Origin: JACKAQ01 sp965227145
GTDB taxonomy: Bacteria > Calditrichota > Calditrichia > RBG-13-44-9 > J075
Assembly: GCA_965227145.1 (NCBI GenBank)
Contig: OZ245730.1
Coordinates: 3,472,001 to 3,536,000, forward strand
DNA length: 64,000 nucleotides
Direction: 5' to 3'
Of this stretch, positions 56,101 to 64,000 are shown in pieces; positions within the stretch are counted from its first letter, which is position 1, and each line of letters opens with the position of its first letter. A program made the position numbers and the translations under genes. The notes beneath the pieces are model-generated. The model worked only from the letters and a program-made list of their open reading frames with translations, had not been told where the DNA came from and did no database searches.

Positions 56101-56702
56101 ATGTAAATAACGTTGGTATTGGATGCCGCCATCGCCAAAGTGCTGGTGGCCAAATTCGGTAAATCTGCTGTCAGGTTTTCCCAGGTTTGTCCACCGTCCG
56201 CTGTTTTCCAAACGCCACCGCCAACAGATCCGGCATACCAGGTTTGATGCTGAAGATCATCCGGATCCACAATCAAACCGCGCACGCGTCCGGTCACATT
56301 TCCCGGTCCCCGCTCAATCCAGTCCAGCGAATCCGCGCTCGCTTTTGCCGTAGTTAACGCCATTGTGGACTGCATGTTACGTGCTTTTAACAATTCTTTA
56401 AATTTATAATTCATCGGGTAACCCGGACGGGTTTCGCCATCGCGGGTGCGGATGCCGTTATGCCATTCGGCATACAAATTCGGGCTATCCTTTTTTTCGA
56501 CGCCCTTTACTTTCTTTTTCTTTTCGGAAAATAGCGCCGCTTTTTTTAGCGCTATCGCCGTTTGTTCGTCCGCATTTTCTGCGATCGTTTGATCAGCTTC
56601 TGAAAACAAATGTGCAACCGGCCCAAAAGACCCGTTGAACAATAAAATAAGTGTCAGGCAAAATGCCAAAACCACAGATCCAATCTGTAATACTTTTTTC
56701 AT
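53127..56702 (-). CDS. Exported BNR-repeat (sortilin-like) protein with C-terminal sorting domain
   Basis: A 1,191-residue secreted protein. A signal peptide (about residues 1-30) precedes a long array of BNR/Asp-box repeats of the VPS10/sialidase-propeller type (GGVWKTADGGQTWENL, SGLWKSTDKGATWLQL, AGIYRSEDGGQTWTKY and others). Two or more beta-sandwich modules follow. The last ~85 residues start FALEQNYPNPFNPSTTISYQ and end TLGQEVRTLVNERQ...GEFTHQRKMMLVK, the FCB-type sorting domain. It is probably a surface adhesin or glycan-binding protein; no catalytic residues of sialidases are evident. GAGGAG precedes the start; TTG at 56705 is an alternative. Confidence 0.88.
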   Translation of the reverse strand: MKKVLQIGSVVLAFCLTLILLFNGSFGPVAHLFSEADQTIAENADEQTAIALKKAALFSEKKKKVKGVEKKDSPNLYAEWHNGIRTRDGETRPGYPMNYKFKELLKARNMQSTMALTTAKASADSLDWIERGPGNVTGRVRGLIVDPDDLQHQTWYAGSVGGGVWKTADGGQTWENLTADLPNLATSTLAMAASNTNVIYMGTGEGFGNVDQLDGSGLWKSTDKGATWLQLTSTANNPEFENVMRIIVDPADENVVVAAVAPGFYASSSQTAGIYRSEDGGQTWTKYYSTGIRIEHLIANPENFNTQYATLNGNGVIKSTDGGLSWANASTGIGSVGRQEIAIAPTDTNRLYISAVGGSTGSILYVSDNGAASWSAASELSGGGFNWLGGQGWYDNTIAVNPYDENEVFVGGINIWRINVVNQSGSWRSTTQYITDVYGQFGGNSKGVHPDQHNIVLTKSSFSAGDYLLLNANDGGVSVSEDKGTTFKQTGFGDFSGGGLTSFQTSQFYGVDKAPGIDRYVGGTQDNGSWVSPENPDESSTWIAAPSGDGFQAVWHYGDANKILETSQFNSIYRSLNGGQSWQSVSGGVSGNGPFFTKLAKSKQDPDLVFAVSSSGVFRTENFANSWTLTPMPSGWIGNSSFTHIKISLIKPQVVWAGRDLSNSNPLFVSTDGGLSFSATNVYSQVPMGRISGLETHPSDPNAAFALFSFAEAPKILKTTDLGQTWEDISGFGTNSTSSAGFPDVAVYSLLVMPYNTDIIWAGTEIGIFETTDGGASWAYANNGLPAVGIYEMLIVDDEIVVATHGRGIWSVSPPELAGYTPPPATLSPRLISANGVGGVITLNLQLLSEFDSTQVIVAGQTELTLGANIAPFDTTLDVIPQSSGSVNVSLASFKDGETFKSSSNTVQLISLSPPQASYSNNFNSPTSDFIGNGFFVQIPTGFNNRAIHTAHNYANNVELTYMLTVPIIVANTNALISFDEIAIIEPGEPGSVFGDNDFWDYVIVEGSADRGVNWEYLLDGYDAREYTDWVTAYSNASSIDSTLYKNRVIDILNTFSPGEEILIRFRLFADGAAVGWGWSIDNLNIQNVVGIADDGVLPQAFALEQNYPNPFNPSTTISYQLPQSNDVVLKIYNTLGQEVRTLVNERQNAGRYEIVWDGLNSNGAAVASGMYIYKIQSGEFTHQRKMMLVK

Positions 56703-56816
56703 CAATTTTTTACTCCTCTTAAAATACTAAAAATGATTAAATACTTATTTTATATAGATTTATTAGCCAGTAATAAATGTTTGTGTAGTTAATAGAGCAT
56801 TATTGCTGAAAGCCTG

Positions 56817-56845
56817 AAGATTCCTGCGAAGTCAGGAATCTCCGG
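56817..56845. repeat. REP-like palindrome, half copy
   Basis: AGATTCCTGCGAAGTCAGGA followed by ATCTCCGG, one arm of the element at 15663. It lies between the BNR protein gene and the small lipoprotein gene, both on the minus strand. Confidence 0.8.
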
Positions 56846-56906
56846 TTTATTATCACACAAGTGATTGAACGCTACCCACATACAATAATAAAATTCGAAA
56901 AATCTA

Positions 56907-57353
56907 CTAATTTCCCGCCGGCGCGATTCTTTTTTGCTGAACCACATCAAAAATATAGCTGCCCGGCGCTGCGGTTTCGCTCTCGTCTCCTTTTACGATG
57001 CCGGGTTGCGATTGAATTTGCACCTGCGTTGCATCCAGCCAATCGACGGAGCCGTTGATCAGCGAATCTTCGAACAGCACTTTTTCATTGGCGATATCGA
57101 AAATAAAAAATCGGGTAATTTTCATCTGCGCTGATTTTGTTACGCTCGTGCAAATTACATGCGTTTTTTCGTCATTCAGGCTGTAACGCACATTATTTTG
57201 ATATTTATCCGCAGCGACGGTTTTGTATGTTTCCATATGTTGAGTGGCGGGTGTGGGATTGTTGCGGGCATCATCGGCGGTTTCGGTGTGTGTATTTTTA
57301 CTGCAGGAAAGCAACGCAGAAAACACAAAAAGCAGAAGAAGTTGTTTGGTCAT
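56907..57353 (-). CDS. Small hypothetical lipoprotein
   Basis: A 148-residue lipoprotein: LLLLFVFSALLSC|SKNTH at the start (lipobox LLSC). The mature part is beta-rich and hydrophilic with no recognised domain. It stands alone, upstream of and divergent from the LAL regulator gene. Confidence 0.75.
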   Translation of the reverse strand: MTKQLLLLFVFSALLSCSKNTHTETADDARNNPTPATQHMETYKTVAADKYQNNVRYSLNDEKTHVICTSVTKSAQMKITRFFIFDIANEKVLFEDSLINGSVDWLDATQVQIQSQPGIVKGDESETAAPGSYIFDVVQQKRIAPAGN

Positions 57354-57537
57354 AGCATCCGGAAGTTTACGATCATGGATATTTTCGGGGATTTGGACCC
57401 GGAATTACATTTTGCGTAACATCGGCGGCAAACAGGCGTAATTGTTGAAGACGGGTTAATAAAACAAAATTACGCCGGTTTTACAATAACAATCCCTCTT
57501 TTTTTGGATTTTTGACAGATCATAATTAACATTCAAT

Positions 57538-60411
57538 ATGGCACAACCGTTACAAAATATCGGGCGAATGAGCGAACGCAAATTATTGCAGGAGATATTC
57601 GCAAATGCCCGGAATGGTCACAGCAAAATGGTGCTCATTTCCGGAGAATCCGGGATGGGCAAAACGCTGTTGGCAGAGGAAGCGCTGGCTGCCAGCCAGT
57701 TTTTGCGGCTCACCGGACGATCCAACGAAGAAATTGATCCGCCGTACGCGCCGATTGCGCAAGCGATTCGCTATTATTTCCGGCAACACCGGGATGATTC
57801 CTTTGCGGATCAGCAGCACCGGGAATATCTGTCGCTGTTGCTGCCGGAACTTGGTTCGCCGCCGGAATCGCCGGATCGCGAGCGACTGGTGGAAGCCATC
57901 TGCCAAACATTCGCCTATTTTGCGGGGCAGCAGCCGCTGGCTATTTTTCTGGACGATCTGCAATGGGCGGACGACGCAACGCTGGATTTGTTGCCGGATA
58001 TTTCCGAACGGCTGCAACATTCGCAAATCGTATTTCTGGGAACATATCGCAGCGATGAGCTGCCGCGCGGACACCGGCTGCGCTGGGTTCGCAACGAGCT
58101 GCGCCGGCGGCATCACCTCGAAGAAATTCATCTCGATCCGCTGTCGCAGAAAGATTCCACCGCGCTGATGGCGCTGCAACTGGATTCGGAAATCCACCCG
58201 CAAATGGCTAAAACCATTTTTGATCAAACCGAAGGTGTGCCGCTGTTTATTGTCGAACTGGCGATTGCGCTGGAAAGCAGCGGCGGATTGCGCAAAACCG
58301 GCAACGGGCTCGCGTTGCGAAACGGCTACCACATCCCGTTGCCGGAAAGCATTCGCGATGCCATTTTGATCCGGCTGGACGGGCTATCGCAACCGGCGCG
58401 CGATCTGCTGGAATGTGCCGCGATGTATGGCATGTCGTTCAGCATCGATATGTTGATAGAACTGGCCGGCGACGAAACCGGGCTGGATGAGTTATTCGAC
58501 CGGCAATTGTTCATCGAAACTCAACAGGGCGAAGGCATGTTCCGGCATGCACTCACCCGCGAAGCGGTGAAAAGCGAGATGCTCTGGTCGCAGAAACGAT
58601 CGATAAACCGCAACATTGCATCGTTTTTGGAAAAAACTGACGCATCGCCGGAGATGATCGCCGAACATTGGCTGGCCGGAAATCAGTTGGAAAAAGCCCG
58701 CGACGCGTTTATGAAAGCAGCCAAAAGATCCTGCCAGATTCACGCCTATCGCGATGCTGCCCGCGCCGGATCGCGTGCGCTGGAAATCTGGAATGAGGGC
58801 GAAAACGAATCCGAGCGGCTGGAAGCGTTGGTGCAACTGGCTCATTGCGCTCACGTTAGCGGTCAGTTGAGTCAGGCGATTCGGGTGCTGCGGGAGCTGA
58901 GCGCCAGCGAAAAGATTCGCCAAACGCCCAAAAAATACGCTGAAATTCAGCGATCGCTGGCAACGGTTTACGGGTTGCAGGGTGCGCGGGATCAGGCGAT
59001 TTCCGCCCGGACCATCGCCGCCGAAATTTTCGAAAATGCCGGAATGGACGCCGAAGCCGCAACCGAATGGCTGGCAACCGCAGCGCTCTGGTCCGCCACA
59101 TTGAACGAAAAAATGAGCATCGATTTGCTCGATCGCAGCATTTCCCTCTCCCGAAAAACCGATCGCCCGGATATTCAGGCGCGTGCGATGGCGTTGAAAG
59201 GCAACTTGCTTTCCGCGTTTGGCAACAGTCGCGAAGGCATCGAAATGGTCAACGATGCGCTGGCATTGGCGTTGGCAAATCGCATGAATGCTGTGGCATA
59301 CGAAGTGTATCGCCGGCTCGGCAGCACGCTGGAATATGCCTCGGCGTATGTTGAATCGCGCGAAACTTTTCTGTCCGCATACAATTATTGCCGGACGCAG
59401 GGCGATGATGAGCAGGCGGAATTGTGCCTCAGCTGCATGTCGTATGTTCTGTTTCGCACCGGCGACTGGAAACAAAGTATCGATGTTTGCCAAAATGTAA
59501 TCAGAAATGCCGATTCGCCGATATCATCGCTGGCAATTACGTTGGGAACGCTGGGGCTGATGCGCGGCTATCGCGGCGAAATGCGCCAGGCTCGCAAATA
59601 CCTGCAGGATTCGCTGGCGATGTCCGGCAAAAATAATTTGCAGCCCATGGTCATCATCTCCCATTGGGGACTGGCGGAAATTTCCGAATTCGAAAATGAT
59701 GACGAGGCTGCAAAATTGCATTATTTAAACCTCATCGAACTGCGCGAAAAGCTAAATGACAAACACGATTCGCTGCCGGGAATTTTATCCGCTGCACGAT
59801 TTTTTGCCCAACGGAATCAGGAAAAAGAGCTGACGCTCTGCGCAAACGCGGCAACGGAAATCGCATCGGAAACCGGAAATCCCGAAGCGCTGGGCATTCT
59901 CGCTTACGTTTTGGGCGAGCTGGCCTTGCTGAACGACGAATGGCAAGATGCCATCCAGCAGTTCAAACAGGCGTTTGAGCAGGTTGAAAAGCTGGCTGTT
60001 CCGGTGGAAATTCTCAAATGCGAATATCGATTGGGGCAGGCGTATCTGGCGAATCGCGATCGCGAAAACGGCGTCCGGCATTTGCACAACGCCTATCGCA
60101 CCGCCCGGAATTTGGGTGCGCGATCGCTGTCTGGAATTATCGCCGCCATTTTAGAGGATGCGGGCGAACCGGTTGAAGAACCGCGCAATGCGGATGCCGC
60201 CACCCGGCAAAACCGCAGCGGGCTCACCCGTCGCCAACTGGAAATTGCCCGGCTGATCGCCGAAGGGCTGACCAATAAAGAGATCGCCGACAGGCTGTTT
60301 GTCAGCCCCCGCACAGTGGATATGCACGTCAGCCATTTGCTCGACCGGCTGGATTGCCGCACCCGTTCCGAAGCTGTCCGGAAGGTCAGCGAAATGGGCA
60401 TGCTGGATTAA
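57538..60411 (+). CDS. LAL-type (MalT-like) ATP-binding LuxR-family transcription regulator
   Basis: A 957-residue large regulator. The N-terminal P-loop GESGMGKT is at residues 36-43, with Walker B in LAIFLDDLQWADD near residue 140. A winged-helix region and a long TPR-like helical body (about residues 370-860) form the sensor. The C-terminus is a LuxR helix-turn-helix: SGLTRRQLEIARLIAEGLTN through RTVDMHVSHLLDRL. Such proteins bind ATP and an inducer and activate a nearby operon. The permease operon begins 195 bases downstream and is the likely target. The signal is not known. Confidence 0.9.
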   Translation: MAQPLQNIGRMSERKLLQEIFANARNGHSKMVLISGESGMGKTLLAEEALAASQFLRLTGRSNEEIDPPYAPIAQAIRYYFRQHRDDSFADQQHREYLSLLLPELGSPPESPDRERLVEAICQTFAYFAGQQPLAIFLDDLQWADDATLDLLPDISERLQHSQIVFLGTYRSDELPRGHRLRWVRNELRRRHHLEEIHLDPLSQKDSTALMALQLDSEIHPQMAKTIFDQTEGVPLFIVELAIALESSGGLRKTGNGLALRNGYHIPLPESIRDAILIRLDGLSQPARDLLECAAMYGMSFSIDMLIELAGDETGLDELFDRQLFIETQQGEGMFRHALTREAVKSEMLWSQKRSINRNIASFLEKTDASPEMIAEHWLAGNQLEKARDAFMKAAKRSCQIHAYRDAARAGSRALEIWNEGENESERLEALVQLAHCAHVSGQLSQAIRVLRELSASEKIRQTPKKYAEIQRSLATVYGLQGARDQAISARTIAAEIFENAGMDAEAATEWLATAALWSATLNEKMSIDLLDRSISLSRKTDRPDIQARAMALKGNLLSAFGNSREGIEMVNDALALALANRMNAVAYEVYRRLGSTLEYASAYVESRETFLSAYNYCRTQGDDEQAELCLSCMSYVLFRTGDWKQSIDVCQNVIRNADSPISSLAITLGTLGLMRGYRGEMRQARKYLQDSLAMSGKNNLQPMVIISHWGLAEISEFENDDEAAKLHYLNLIELREKLNDKHDSLPGILSAARFFAQRNQEKELTLCANAATEIASETGNPEALGILAYVLGELALLNDEWQDAIQQFKQAFEQVEKLAVPVEILKCEYRLGQAYLANRDRENGVRHLHNAYRTARNLGARSLSGIIAAILEDAGEPVEEPRNADAATRQNRSGLTRRQLEIARLIAEGLTNKEIADRLFVSPRTVDMHVSHLLDRLDCRTRSEAVRKVSEMGMLD

Positions 60412-60475
60412 AAACCACACCGAATAAAAATCACACAGAATAAAAACACTAAATTTCCCCCCCCAAAACCGGATA

Positions 60476-60516
60476 CTGTATCGCAAATACGGTAACGCTG
60501 TCGCGAAAATACGGTA
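60476..60516. promoter_or_regulatory. Tandem 19-base direct repeats, candidate regulator sites
   Basis: CTGTATCGCAAATACGGTA (60476-60494) and CTGTCGCGAAAATACGGTA (60498-60516) differ at 3 positions and are 22 bases apart, about two turns of the helix. They lie about 90 bases before the permease start. Side-by-side repeats spaced by whole turns suit cooperative binding by a LuxR or MalT-like activator. A run of C (about 60458-60464) stands just upstream. Confidence 0.6.
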
Positions 60517-60606
60517 GTACCCCGATTGTTAGCCCCACCCCGAAAAACCTATCTTACCCATGCAGTTTGAAAAACGACAAAAATTTCAATTGAATGGAGG
60601 ATAGAA

Positions 60607-62109
60607 ATGTCACTCAAAAAATCAAACGGACTGAAAAAATCCATCGGGACATGGGAAGCCGTGGTTGCCAGCGTTGCGCTGGTGGTTGCGGCGAGCACGC
60701 TGGTGAGCGATTTCAGCGGATATTTTACGTTCGGTATCGGCTTTGCGGCGGCAGTGCTGATCGGTTTTGGTATCAATTTATTGTTGGGATTATCCGCCGC
60801 AAATCTCGGAACTGCCTATCCGCGCGCCGGTGCGCTGTATGATTATGCGCAACAGATTTTCGCCGGGAATACCGGGAAAGCATTGGGCATTTTTTTCGGA
60901 TTGATCATTTTTTCGATGTGCACTTTTGCCGTTTCCGGGGAAACCGTTGCGGGCGCGGTCAGCTTGCAAGCCATTCTTGATAGCGAAATGAACATCCGTT
61001 ATTATGTGCTTGCGCTGAGTCTTTTGGCGCTCATCCCGAACTTGTTCGGCATCAAATCAACAGCGTGGTTTAGTGCCGCGCTGCTGATTCTGATGTTGGG
61101 CATCCGCTGGGTTTTCGGGGTTAGCGGATTTTTGGGCATCAGCCAAACCGGGCAATGGACGTGGGAACACCTGACAACCGGCGTCGATTTTTCCAATTGG
61201 CTGGGCGACGGCGGTATTATCACCGCCGGGCTTGCGCTGGCAATCTGGGGATTTTTGGGCATCGAAGCGGCCAATTCTCTGGCGGAAGAAATGCACAATC
61301 CCCGGAAATCGCTGCCGTGCGGAATTGTGCTGGGCTTGCTGCTTATTTTACTCACTTCGCTGGTGATGGGCGTTGGCGTCACAGGAACGGCGCCGCTGGA
61401 AACCTGGCAAGCTGCGATGAACAGCCGCATGGGCGGTTTCGGCGAATCGCCGCAAATGGCGGTTGGCGAACTGATGTTCGGTAACGCCGGACGCATTTGG
61501 ATGGGCATCGCATCCGTTTCCGCAACGCTCGGTTCGCTGGTGGTGATGTTTGCCGTCATGCCGCGGATTATTTACAGTATTGCGCGGGATGGACGGTTTT
61601 TCGGACCGCTGTCGCGACCGATCGGCAAAACACATCCGCGAACCGGAACGCCGGTAAATGCAACGCTATTAACATTTGCGGTGAATTTGCTGCCGGCATG
61701 GTACAGCAGCGAAGTGATCGAATGGGTGTTCACGGCGGCGTATTTGTGGATCATTTTGTTCATCGTTTTTCACGGGTTGGTGATCGCGCATCACCGGTTG
61801 CACCCATCCAAAGCGATGGCTTTTGGCGGAAAACTGTCCACAGTTCTGGCGGCTGCCGGCATCCTTTTTACGCTGGCGGGATTGTATATCGCTTTTGCCG
61901 GTTCGCACCTCCATTTCGGGTGGCGGGTGCTGCTGGTGATGGCGATCGCCGGTTTCGCAACGTTTATCGCAATGCGGTTTCCTGCCCGGCAGGTTGCTCC
62001 GGCTGAAGAATTTCGCATCGCGGTTTCAGCTGAAGAAATTACCGACGACCTGTTTTTCAATCGCGAACCGGTCTATCGGACGGATGAAGAAATCAGTTAC
62101 CAAAGATAA
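60607..62109 (+). CDS. APC-family amino acid/amine permease
   Basis: A 500-residue transporter with about 12 hydrophobic helices in the LeuT-like APC fold. The first helix is broken by a Gly-rich pattern in an SIGTWEAVVASVALVVAAST sequence; AYPRAGALYDYAQQ (about residue 77) and GFLGIEAANSLAEEMHNPRK (about residue 217) are typical of amino-acid and polyamine exchangers. The ribosome binding site GGAGG is 6 bases before the ATG. The gene is first of an operon with the methyltransferase and acetyltransferase genes. Substrate not assignable. Confidence 0.88.
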   Translation: MSLKKSNGLKKSIGTWEAVVASVALVVAASTLVSDFSGYFTFGIGFAAAVLIGFGINLLLGLSAANLGTAYPRAGALYDYAQQIFAGNTGKALGIFFGLIIFSMCTFAVSGETVAGAVSLQAILDSEMNIRYYVLALSLLALIPNLFGIKSTAWFSAALLILMLGIRWVFGVSGFLGISQTGQWTWEHLTTGVDFSNWLGDGGIITAGLALAIWGFLGIEAANSLAEEMHNPRKSLPCGIVLGLLLILLTSLVMGVGVTGTAPLETWQAAMNSRMGGFGESPQMAVGELMFGNAGRIWMGIASVSATLGSLVVMFAVMPRIIYSIARDGRFFGPLSRPIGKTHPRTGTPVNATLLTFAVNLLPAWYSSEVIEWVFTAAYLWIILFIVFHGLVIAHHRLHPSKAMAFGGKLSTVLAAAGILFTLAGLYIAFAGSHLHFGWRVLLVMAIAGFATFIAMRFPARQVAPAEEFRIAVSAEEITDDLFFNREPVYRTDEEISYQR

Positions 62110-62152
62110 TTAATAACAATTACTTAACTCACACAAATACAGGAGAAATATC

Positions 62153-63241
62153 ATGTGTACACTTCATCAAATCGATACAAATAAAATGGAATCATTCGGC
62201 GAACGATTGCTCGATATGATCAACGGCGCAGCCATAACGGTGATGATTTCCATCGGGCACCGCACCGGATTATTCGACACAATGTCCGTTATGCAGCCGG
62301 CCACCAGCGCGGAAATCGCCAAAAAAGCGGGGCTGGATGAGCGTTACGTTCGCGAATGGCTGGGCGCGATGACCACCGGGAGCATCACTCAATGCAGCAA
62401 CGACACCGGCGAACCGCGATATTTTCTGCCGATGGAACATTCGGCATTGCTGACCCGCGCCGCTGGCGCAGATAATTTCGGCGTTTTTGCGCAATACATT
62501 CCACTCACCGGAACGGTTGAGGACGAAGTGATCGACAAATTTTACAACGGCGGCGGCGTGCCGTATTCGTCATTCAAACGGTTTCACGAAGTGATGGCGG
62601 AAGACAGCGGGCTTTCTGTGCTCACCAGTTTATCCGAATCCATTTTGCCGCTGATACCGGGGTTGACGGAAAAATTGAAAAGCGGCATCCGGGTGATGGA
62701 TCTCGGCTGCGGCAGAGGACGCGCGCTCAATTCTCTGGCGGAGGCTTATCCGAACAGCACTTTTTACGGCTGCGATCTGAGCGAAGAAGCCATCGAATTT
62801 GCCCGCGCGGAATCGCGTGCCAAAGGGCTTGCAAATATCAAATTTTACGCAACGGATTTGACCACATTTGATATCGACGCGCCCGAAAATGAATACGATT
62901 TCATCACCACATTCGATGCGATTCACGATCAGGCGCGACCGGATCGCGTGTTGCGCGGCATTTATCGCGCGCTCAAACCCGACGGCACATATCTGATGCA
63001 GGATATCGGCGCATCCAGCGACGTGCGAAACAATATGGAAATCCCGCTGGCGCCGTTGCTCTACACCGTTTCCACCATGCACTGCATGACCGTATCGCTG
63101 GCGCAGGGCGGCATGGGACTCGGCACAATGTGGGGCAAAGAGCTCGCGCTGGACATGCTCAAAAAAGCCGGTTTCCGCAACGTTGACGTTCACCAATTGG
63201 AACACGACATCCAGAATTATTATTACGTCGTTTCCAAATAA
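62153..63241 (+). CDS. Class I SAM-dependent methyltransferase with winged-helix N-terminus
   Basis: A 362-residue methyltransferase. An N-terminal helix-turn-helix/dimerisation region (SAEIAKKAGLDERYVREWLG) resembles small-molecule O- and N-methyltransferases. The SAM site is VMDLGCGRGRALNSLAEAYP (about residue 183), with the acidic Asp at the end of the second strand (YGCDLSEE) and the motif VLRGIYRALKPDGTYLMQDI. It probably methylates a small molecule rather than nucleic acid. CAGGAGA precedes the ATG. It lies 43 bases after the permease gene. Confidence 0.88.
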   Translation: MCTLHQIDTNKMESFGERLLDMINGAAITVMISIGHRTGLFDTMSVMQPATSAEIAKKAGLDERYVREWLGAMTTGSITQCSNDTGEPRYFLPMEHSALLTRAAGADNFGVFAQYIPLTGTVEDEVIDKFYNGGGVPYSSFKRFHEVMAEDSGLSVLTSLSESILPLIPGLTEKLKSGIRVMDLGCGRGRALNSLAEAYPNSTFYGCDLSEEAIEFARAESRAKGLANIKFYATDLTTFDIDAPENEYDFITTFDAIHDQARPDRVLRGIYRALKPDGTYLMQDIGASSDVRNNMEIPLAPLLYTVSTMHCMTVSLAQGGMGLGTMWGKELALDMLKKAGFRNVDVHQLEHDIQNYYYVVSK

Positions 63242-63257
63242 TGCAATAGAGAAACTT

Positions 63258-63291
63258 AAATCCCCGGAATTTCAAACAATTCCGGGGATTT
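63258..63291 (+). other. Strong hairpin between methyltransferase and acetyltransferase genes
   Basis: AAATCCCCGGAATT and AATTCCGGGGATTT form a perfect 14-bp stem with a 6-base loop. No T run follows: GGGGTGAGG, the ribosome binding site of the next gene, comes directly. It may reduce read-through or protect the upstream mRNA rather than end it. Confidence 0.75.
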
Positions 63292-63304
63292 GGGGTGAGG
63301 AATT

Positions 63305-64000
63305 ATGGAAAAAACAATAAATCAAATCGAAGAACAATTTCATTTTTTTGAAGAAATCGAGATAAAATCGTGGGGAACCTATTTCCGGGAAGCAGTGCCG
63401 GAAACGGTTGAACAGCTGGGCATCAGCGTGATGGACGCCGGCACAGCGCTCGCCGTTGCCACAGCAACAGTGGACACGCTGGCGATGAACCGGGTGATGG
63501 GCGCCGGATTACTTTCGCCGATTTCGGCTGCAGAAATTGACGAATTCATCGAGTTTTACCGGCAAAATAATGTGCCGCGATTTTTTATCCAACTGTGCCC
63601 GGTTGCGGATGATCTGCACATCCGGGAGCTGTTGGCGGAAAAAGGATTTGTGAAATTCAACCATTGGGTGAAATTATTCCGGCGTATCGAGCCGTTTCCA
63701 ATCGCAAATACGGCGTTGGCAATTGAACAAATTGGCATATCGCAAGCGAATGATTTTGCTGAACTTATCGTAAGCGGTTTTGGCTGGGATTCTTCGTTGA
63801 AACCCATGATTTCGGCGGTGGTGGGATTAACCGGCTGGCATCATTACATCGCATTCGACGGTCGAAAACCGGTGGCTTGCGCGGCGCTGTTCATCGATGG
63901 CGAATATGCCGAACTGGCATTTGCAGCAACGTTACCGGAATATCGCGGGCACGGTGCACAATCCGCACTGATCGCCCGGCGCTTCCGCGATGCCGCCGCT
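63305..64000 (+). CDS. GNAT-family acetyltransferase (3' end outside window)
   Basis: An open frame from ATG at 63305 to the window end, 232 codons without a stop. The visible part has an N-terminal region (MEKTINQIEEQFHFFEEIE), FIEFYRQNNVPRFFIQL, and a second region with ACAALFIDGEYAELAFAATL and PEYRGHGAQSALIARRF. The last carries the acetyl-CoA binding R-x-x-G-x-G/A pattern as RGHGAQ. The substrate is not known. GGTGAGG is 8 bases before the ATG. Being third in a row with the permease and methyltransferase suggests it acts on the same compound. Confidence 0.85.
   Translation, partial: MEKTINQIEEQFHFFEEIEIKSWGTYFREAVPETVEQLGISVMDAGTALAVATATVDTLAMNRVMGAGLLSPISAAEIDEFIEFYRQNNVPRFFIQLCPVADDLHIRELLAEKGFVKFNHWVKLFRRIEPFPIANTALAIEQIGISQANDFAELIVSGFGWDSSLKPMISAVVGLTGWHHYIAFDGRKPVACAALFIDGEYAELAFAATLPEYRGHGAQSALIARRFRDAAA

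Noticed and set aside
53127..56702. The BNR-repeat protein as a sialidase
   Set aside because: Asp-box/BNR repeats are common in non-catalytic propellers, and I could not find the Arg triad or Tyr/Glu catalytic residues of sialidases.
58492..59493. A 333-codon open frame antisense to the LAL regulator gene
   Set aside because: Antisense shadow of a well supported regulator; no start signal or domain.

Overview
This window is bacterial chromosome, most likely from the Fibrobacteres-Chlorobi-Bacteroidetes (FCB) side of the tree, such as a Calditrichota, KSB1 or Ignavibacteriota relative. The best pointers are two large exported proteins that end in the 'ALEQNYPNPFNP...' sorting/FlgD-Ig-like C-terminus typical of those phyla, many lipoproteins, TTG starts, and a complete hpnCDE squalene pathway. 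The phylum is an inference. Genes are dense and mostly housekeeping or envelope-related. I see no rRNA, tRNA, CRISPR array, prophage or insertion sequence.

Layout. 1-1833: 3' part of a membrane Fe-S oxidoreductase. 1830-6849 (minus): a STAND-like ATPase followed by about 28 TPRs, split by a one-base frameshift. 6995-11854: DUF302 protein and a secreted M36 peptidase. 12073-12768: an AT-rich PIN/ribbon-helix-helix toxin-antitoxin module with a consensus promoter, an operator over the -10 and apparently no leader. 12883-17098 (minus): frameshifted DoxX, an EF-hand membrane protein and a flavin monooxygenase. 17311-23294: lipoprotein, NarL-type regulator, heptosyltransferase, tsaC, low-molecular-weight phosphatase, M50-like membrane protein, YkvA and YkgJ proteins. 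23567-29684: a four-gene RND efflux operon ending in a PII-like protein. 30120-33259: two SGNH esterases, a PqqB-like hydrolase and a DUF5362 protein. 33329-36256 (minus): DinB, a lysozyme-like/CFI-box protein and a histidine kinase without its His. 36489-39557: hpnCDE. 39544-43300 (minus): DUF72, FxsA, hybrid kinase and endonuclease III. 43512-45486: thiol peroxidase and a lipoprotein. 45816-50665: an RsbV/W/U-type partner-switching module and a lipoprotein-anchored YyaL-like thioredoxin protein. 50705-57353: RsgA, DUF2132, a GNAT, a BNR-repeat sorting-domain protein and a lipoprotein. 57538-64000: a LuxR/MalT-like (LAL) regulator followed by an APC permease, a methyltransferase and a GNAT cut by the window edge.

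Working together. RND subunits form an export system; HpnC, D and E convert farnesyl diphosphate to squalene; RsbV/W/U-like proteins form a phosphorylation switch; the regulator at 57538 probably controls the permease-methyltransferase-acetyltransferase set, with two 22-bp-spaced repeats as candidate operators. A palindromic REP-like repeat recurs at five intergenic sites.

Two genes (ATPase-TPR and DoxX) carry single-base frameshifts in short homopolymer runs. They may be real or sequencing errors. Candidates for something new are the giant STAND-TPR protein, the autoregulated leaderless toxin-antitoxin unit, the His-less kinase, and the regulator/permease/methyltransferase/acetyltransferase cluster.
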